NCBI GenBank assembly: GCA_900169235.1
Contig: FWCC01000699.1
Coordinates: 1-12,660 of the forward strand
DNA from: Zarea fungicola
Taxonomy: Eukaryota; Ascomycota; Sordariomycetes; Hypocreales; Cordycipitaceae
Length of the DNA stretch: 12,660 nucleotides
Direction of reading: 5' to 3'
Shown here: in pieces, positions 8,451 to 12,660 of the stretch
Layout: each line of letters opens with the position of its first letter
Position numbering within the stretch: position 1 is the stretch's first letter
Position numbers and translations under genes: made by a program
The notes under the pieces: model-generated
What the model was told of the DNA's origin: nothing
Databases searched by the model: none
The model's input: the letters and a program-made list of their open reading frames with translations, nothing else

Positions 8451-9120
8451 AAATAAAGAGAGTTATGGTTTAGGTTAATCTGAGTATTTCCTGTGAGCCA
8501 TTAATTTTAATTTTAATTTATTTATTAATTTCAACAACCCAAGACGGAGAGGATGCGCAGCCGCTTTGTACCGCTTTGGCAGTTCAAACCGAGACCCTCC
8601 TTGGATGCATCAATGCTGCAAGAGTTCGGAGAATTATTCATCTCCCTCATATTGTAGCGAGTTCCTTCGTGACGTAACGATTCAAACGGTCGGACAGTGG
8701 TCTGGCGGCAATGGCATTACTACCTCATCCTAGAAATTTTATGGCGGCGTTGCCGGAAACAATACATCAATGACTACCAGCGGGTCCAATGTTGTGATCA
8801 AAAATTGTCTTCACGATGGCGTTCATCTGGTCGCGAGGACGTTTTTCGTCGGCGACGCTGCTTCACCGCTGGCCATTTTCTTCAGTGCGTGATTTATATT
8901 TAAATATCTATTTACATTAGTGTATAGATAACTAACTGTAATAAAACTGCCTCCGATGCTCCGATCTAATCCCTTGTGCATTTGTTTATGCGGCTGGCTG
9001 GTCGATTGGGCTCTGTACAACGCAATACTTGCATCTACCCAAACTTGATTCCAGAGCGCTTACTATGCGACGAACACGGTATTTAACTGGCCCTTTCATG
9101 CAAACATGGTTACCACTCTG
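8451..9120. other. Unassigned stretch with AT-rich block
   Basis: No gene is recognised. Positions 8500-8530 are an almost pure A/T block built from TTTTAA-like words. A minus-strand ATG at 8876 in good context (GAAGAAAATGG) opens a 17-codon frame that stops at 8823; the next frame continues for about 19 codons. This could be the frameshifted start of a lost gene but is too short to call. Confidence 0.4.
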
Positions 9121-9125
9121 AACGT

Positions 9126-9296
9126 ATGACCCGTTATATCTTCTGGGCTTCCATCTGTGCCGTCGGGCTCGTAGTTCTAGGATTGTGAGCACCAGAGACA
9201 AAGGGTGTTCCTCTGGACGAGCTCTTTTCTACTTCTTGGTACAGACGTAAAGGCCGGCACTGCTACCAGAGGGTTACAGAAGATCCTGGTGCCTAG
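9126..9296 (+). CDS. Possible tiny membrane peptide gene with one intron
   Basis: Exon 1 (9126-9184) encodes MTRYIFWASICAVGLVVLG, a single hydrophobic segment. It ends at a good donor (GTGAGC at 9185). A 60-nt intron closes with a pyrimidine-rich acceptor (TACTTCTTGGTACAG, ending 9244). Exon 2 (9245-9296) adds LRKGRHCYQRVTEDPGA and a TAG, making 36 residues with positive charge directly after the membrane segment. The splice pair and the membrane-then-basic layout are what make it notable. Against it are a poor start context (C at -3), no clear branch site and the very small size. It may be a broken first exon of something larger, or chance. Confidence 0.25.
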
Positions 9297-9642
9297 GACG
9301 GCGATAAACTAATTGAAGAGGAGGCATGCTAAGAGCTGGGCCAATGATTGGTGGACGACGAGCGTACCTCAGTCTCCGCACGTTTAATGCTACACTAAGA
9401 GATGTTTGGCTGAGACGGAAATTCTGCTTTGCATCTGACGGCTCGGGTTCGTATGCGTAAATGTAATATGGCTACAGGCGTCGGAGCAAAGAGGCCGGGG
9501 GAGTAGCATCTCCACAGATGGTGTGTGGCGGCCTGCGATTAGTGCCCGCGTGATGGGATGCATGGTGTGGTAGGCCTCGATGCACGCTCTCCACTCCGAG
9601 GTTGCAATCCATCTCATGGATGTAAAGCCTAAAACCTGATTC

Positions 9643-9653
9643 TATATTATATA
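9643..9653 (+). promoter_or_regulatory. TATA-like element before the deaminase-like gene
   Basis: TATATTATATA lies 100 bp before the ATG at 9753 and is followed by a CT-rich segment (CACCCTCCTCCACGATG). The placement suits a fungal core promoter. The element is nearly symmetrical and could be used in either direction. Confidence 0.35.
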
Positions 9654-9699
9654 GGAATGAGTTCTATTTAGTTATCTGTTGAAAACACCCTCCTCCACG

Positions 9700-9780
9700 A
9701 TGCCTGTTCCCTTGCGCGTAGTTGAACAAGACGCAGCAGCAACACAGAAGCAATGTCTGTACAAACTACCTTCCAGCTGA
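9700..9780 (+). promoter_or_regulatory. Overlapping upstream ORF in the deaminase-like mRNA leader
   Basis: An ATG at 9700, with A at -3, opens a 26-codon frame that ends with TGA at 9778-9780, 25 bp inside the main coding sequence and out of frame with it. If the transcript starts upstream of 9700, scanning ribosomes would meet this ATG first and translation of the main ORF would be reduced. Whether it is included depends on the transcription start, which is not visible. Confidence 0.4.
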
Positions 9781-11461
9781 CACTTCCCGTCAACTCAAGC
9801 CGCGTAGGCAGGCCCAGACTTGATCCCTATTCAAGGCTCCTGTCTAGGTTCTACGAGCCGTACCTTCTTCTGTTCTCTCTCGGACAAACACAAGACGGCC
9901 ATACACCATACCCTATCTCCGCGTCGGAGTACCAGAAGCAGCGACGAGAGTTTATGCGGAATCTCGCCGTCATATGTGACTACAGAAAAGGAGGGAGTTC
10001 ATTCACTGCCTTTGCTGTCAACCGTGACGGCCAGCGTAATATTTACTGGTTGGGATCTCGGCAAGCACAGAAGTGCGCGCATATGCTCAGTGACTCCCTC
10101 AAGGCGCTCCTCGAATACGCCACTTCGCTGGCCCAACACCAAGACAGTTTGCAGCTCGATTTTCTACGCATGTGCGTAGAACATGCCAAAGAGCGTATTA
10201 AGGTGTACATAATTGACCTGGAAAAGGCCATTTCCTTTTGTACTCAAGAGCTATCAAGTCCTAAGACCAAGGACAGTGAGTGCATATGCTTTGAACGCTA
10301 AGTGTCACGGATTGGTTCAATTGCTAACATTCCCTCGCAGATGATTCAATGGTTGCCTGGCTTAATAAATTGTTAGACCGACATACTGGCGATCCGGTCA
10401 GCCACTTTGCTGTCTGCATGGACATGCATCGCGCATCCAAATCGGACATGATGAAGAAATTACTTGAAAAAGAGAAGCTTCAGGTGCAAAGACAAGCCTG
10501 TGAAGGTTTACCGCCCGGCAAAAGTGGCTGCTTCGCCAGTGCTAGGCATTCAATCGGACGCCTGGCAGCTCGCGTGGGCAAACCGTGCGCTCTTCTCCTC
10601 CAGGCACCACTGATGGTCGAGGTGCTCAAAAATCACGAAGTCAAATTCGTCAAGAAACTGCTTTCCCCCAAAAGACCCGACAACGATGGCCAAACGACTG
10701 TGGACGGCATTCTGCGCCGGATGCTTCCTGCGGACAAACAGTCCGAGTTGGGTGAGCTGAAGCAGAGGCTCGAGGCGATGCAGCAAGACAACAGGCTGCT
10801 GAATCGTTACATGGACAATTATCGGTTATGCAAACCAACTTTTGTCCACAGTGAGATTTCTGTCTTGGAGCATTTCTTTAGCCAGGGCTTGACGTTTCTT
10901 GACGACGATCGCTACGTATACTCCAGCAAACCGGCTTGCTTCTGTTGCAAACTGTACTTTACCCACCACCCTGCACGAATGGTCATTCCAGAATCTCATG
11001 GTAAGGTCTATCTCAACTGGGGTCCCCCCCAGATTGGAAATTTCAACCCGAAAGATGCACCTTCAATCAGGCAGCGAGACCTGATGAACAAGATTATACA
11101 GGACGTGCGAGGTAAGGTGCTGGACCAGCTTTGGTCAAGGAGGTATCCTCATGGCGGGCACCCAGATTCCACCACTGGCGTTCCCAGCGTGGCACCCTCT
11201 CAGGATGCTCTACACGGGTGGCACAATGCAATTCAGGTGGCAACACTCCCGTTTGGGTCACCCGGACTCTCTGCGTTTGACTATGGGCACGCGCCGAGTG
11301 CCACCCAGGGCTTGCAGCTAGCCGAAGATCCCTCCTTTACTGGCAATATTATGTCTTCATCAGACATGACGGGACCAGAGCAGCGTATTCCAGAAAGCTC
11401 GGACGATGACGATGCAGATGACGAAGATGATGATGACGAAGAGGGCGGAGTACCGGTGTAG
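9753..11461 (+). CDS. OTT_1508-type deaminase-like protein, two exons
   Basis: Exon 1 is 9753-10275 and exon 2 10341-11461, giving 547 residues. The N-terminal part (about 60-165) has the segment NLAVICDYRKGG and FTAFAVNRDGQRNIYWLG, typical of this fungal family. Residues 308-333 could form a short coiled coil. The deaminase-like domain has H344-S-E346 and, 28 residues later, KPACFCCKLY (C374 and C377), followed by KVYLNWGPPQ. HxE plus CxxC is the zinc and proton-relay signature of the cytidine deaminase fold, and all key residues are present. Residues 529-542 are an almost pure Asp/Glu tail. The substrate in fungi is unknown; known members of the wider fold act on free bases or nucleic acids, and the prokaryotic relatives were proposed as toxins. 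Assignment to Pfam OTT_1508_deam is from motif recognition. The gene faces the zinc-finger gene tail-to-tail. Confidence 0.85.
10276..10340 (+). other. Intron of the deaminase-like gene (65 nt)
   Basis: The donor is GTGAGT at 10276, the branch site GCTAAC at 10323-10328 and the acceptor CCTCGCAG ends at 10340. All three match fungal consensus closely. Splicing joins exon 1 phase 1 (A/AT, Asn175) directly in frame with the long downstream frame, which otherwise starts only at an internal ATG (10349). Confidence 0.92.
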
Positions 11462-11640
11462 TGAAGAACGATCCAATGAGGGCTACCAAATCATGTTATG
11501 AAACTATGACAAGCAAACTTAACAAGGAAGGCACAAATAATGGCAGAAGATGGACTTGCGGATTTTAATCAACCTAGTAATTCATATGTAGCTAAAACTG
11601 TTCAGGTAAAGAACCAAGGAAAACCAGAACAGTAACACCC
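11462..11640. other. Convergent 3' intergenic region
   Basis: These 179 bp separate the stop codons of the two convergent genes and must hold both 3' UTRs and polyadenylation sites. AATAA-like words occur (CACAAATAATGG near 11534). The mRNA 3' ends may overlap. Confidence 0.6.
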
Positions 11641-12446
11641 CTAGACATTGTACCACAGGCCAGGGTGTTTCTCACGGACATGTCGCTGCACCGACGAGCG
11701 GCGCCTGTACTTCCGACCACAACCGGGATGGGGGCACACGTGTTCCGACTGGTTTTGAGCGTGTACATCGTTGAAATGGCGCTTCATCTCCTTTTGCTCG
11801 CTCGACCGGTAGCAGCACAAAGGACAGGCTATCGGCCTGAAGTGGCCCTTGACATGTCGTCTGTACAGCCATCACCGTCAGTGCAAAGTAGCGCCGCTGA
11901 TCCACGCACTTACCGGAGATCCCTGCTAAGTTTATCTCCAATTCTCCTCGCGCATGCATGCTCGGGACAGTAATACAGCCCATCAAGACCTCTATACTGC
12001 TGGCTGTCCCAGGGCATATAATACTCTGGAAACTTCCAACCCTTGGCACCGTCGTGCTCCAGCGCGGCGAGATAGACATCTGTATAGTTGAGTAGCGAGC
12101 TGCTATAAGCCAGTTCGCTGCAGGGCCCTTCATCGACCAACACATGGCCCTGTTGCAAGTCATACTCTTGGACATAAGAACCGCTGTCAGAATGGTGATG
12201 GGATGTTGCAGCTTCAGCACCTCAAGAATGCAACTGAACAGAGCCCGTATCTCCAATCGTGTCAAGCGCAGGACAGGTTTCACCCTGGTCGTCCTGATGC
12301 TCAAGATCTTGCTGCAACGAAGGCGCATTTACCCCTGCCTGGACCGTGGGATCCGGCTCCGAAGCGCTGATACTGTACTCCTGGGACTCGAGACGGAGGA
12401 GAAGGGGATCAATTGTCCCGTCACCGAATACCCCGTTTGTGACCAT
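11641..12446 (-). CDS. Three-finger C2H2 zinc-finger protein; one in-frame TGA
   Basis: The ATG at 12446 follows an in-frame TAA 12 bp upstream. Exon 12446-11914 joins exon 11860-11641 across a 53-nt intron, 250 codons in all. The N-terminal half is acidic and low in structure (DGTIDPLLLRLES, QDLEHQDDQGE). Then come a conserved-looking WKFPEYYMPWDSQQYRGLDG segment and three fingers: C160/C165/H180/H184 (atypical spacing of 14), C190/C193/H206/H211 and C220/C225/H238/H243. The intron splits finger 1. Such proteins are usually nuclear DNA-binding regulators; the target is unknown. Codon 75 is TGA (12224-12222), but the same frame stays protein-like on both sides. Either a weak 63-nt intron (12283-12221, GTGAAA to TTGAG, phase-neutral) removes it, giving 229 residues, or the gene is a recent nonsense pseudogene (CGA to TGA would be one transition). 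Confidence 0.8.
11861..11913 (-). other. Intron in the zinc-finger gene (53 nt)
   Basis: The donor is GTAAGT at 11913, the branch-like sequence is ACTGAC and the acceptor GGCTGTACAG ends at 11861. Splicing completes an Arg codon (CG/A) and joins the first finger's cysteines to its histidines. The unspliced frame stops at once (TAA overlapping the donor), which is strong support. Confidence 0.9.
12221..12283 (-). other. Candidate second intron spanning the in-frame TGA
   Basis: A GTGAAA donor at 12283 and a TTGAG acceptor ending at 12221 would remove 63 nt (21 codons) including the TGA, keeping frame. Both sites are weak: the donor is not GTRAGT, the acceptor has G instead of a pyrimidine before AG, and only a TTGAC-like branch is seen. 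Sense-like codons on both sides argue that the segment may instead be exon with a nonsense change. Confidence 0.3.
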
Positions 12447-12660
12447 GCCGAGATGTTACGCGGTGCTTGGGACAGATTATCTTGTGTTCAATCTACCGAG
12501 TTCTGTTGGGCGCTACTGAGGTGCTGTTATACGCTGTTTCCCAGCACCATCTCTTGCTTGGCACCCAATCTCGCACTTTCGGTAATTGGCCTTGAAGCAG
12601 AGCTAATGTGGCGGCCGAGGCCTACCACTCGTGACGAGGCCAAGGGGGTGACAAAAAAAC
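12447..12660. other. Upstream region of the zinc-finger gene
   Basis: These 214 bp contain the presumed 5' UTR and promoter of the minus-strand zinc-finger gene. No TATA element or further coding exon is evident, and the window ends here. Confidence 0.4.

Noticed and set aside
8575..8592. B-box-like GGTTTGAACTGCC on the minus strand, considered as a tRNA
   Set aside because: No matching A box, acceptor stem or cloverleaf could be drawn around it.
8823..8876. 17-codon minus-strand frame beginning MASGEAASPTKNVLATR
   Set aside because: The start context is good, but the frame ends at once. Continuing it requires a frameshift and still gives fewer than 40 residues.
9390..9617. 75-codon minus-strand ORF divergent from the deaminase-like gene
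   Set aside because: It has an ATG but a poor context (T at -3) and no recognisable motif. It could be a small gene, but the evidence is too thin.
11672..12328. 218-codon minus-strand open frame overlapping the zinc-finger gene
   Set aside because: It is a different frame over the same exons and has no motif, while the adjacent frame gives three clean C2H2 fingers after splicing.
1..12660. CRISPR array, LTR pair or biosynthetic gene cluster
   Set aside because: No regularly spaced repeats, no long direct terminal repeats and no biosynthetic enzymes were seen. The direct repeats present are short tandem units only.

Overview
The window looks like nuclear DNA of a filamentous ascomycete (Pezizomycotina). 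Three protein genes are supported. Each carries a short GT...AG intron (50, 65 and 53 nt) with a fungal-style branch site, the coding sequence is sparse, and a decayed Tad-type non-LTR retrotransposon is present. I cannot name the species. All gene structures below were read by eye from the sequence.

Layout. Positions 1-2480 hold no gene I can recognise, only short ambiguous open frames and a 9-bp tandem repeat. Positions 2485-3533 are the 3' end of a dead LINE: an RNase H remnant, the C-terminal CCHC-like segment, a 3' UTR and a GAAGT-repeat tail. Positions 3534-6870 are non-coding as far as I can see; they include one strong G-quadruplex motif. A two-exon gene on the minus strand (7611-6875) encodes a small protein with two chromodomain-like modules. 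Positions 7680-9690 are again without a recognisable gene, but contain several short minisatellites, a decayed-looking protein-like stretch on the minus strand and one possible tiny membrane-peptide gene.

The right end is the informative part. A two-exon plus-strand gene (9753-11461) encodes a 547-residue fungal OTT_1508-type deaminase-like protein with its HxE and CxxC metal/catalytic motifs intact and a very acidic tail. Facing it tail-to-tail, 179 bp away, is a minus-strand gene (12446-11641) for a protein with three C2H2 zinc fingers. It is recovered only when a 53-nt intron inside the first finger is spliced out, and it carries one in-frame TGA in its 5' half.

How the genes might relate: a chromatin reader, a zinc-finger protein and a deaminase-fold protein lie near a mutated retrotransposon. 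All three could act on chromatin or nucleic acid, but nothing in the sequence proves a shared pathway. I do not see a clear multigene defence system, biosynthetic cluster, CRISPR array or tRNA.
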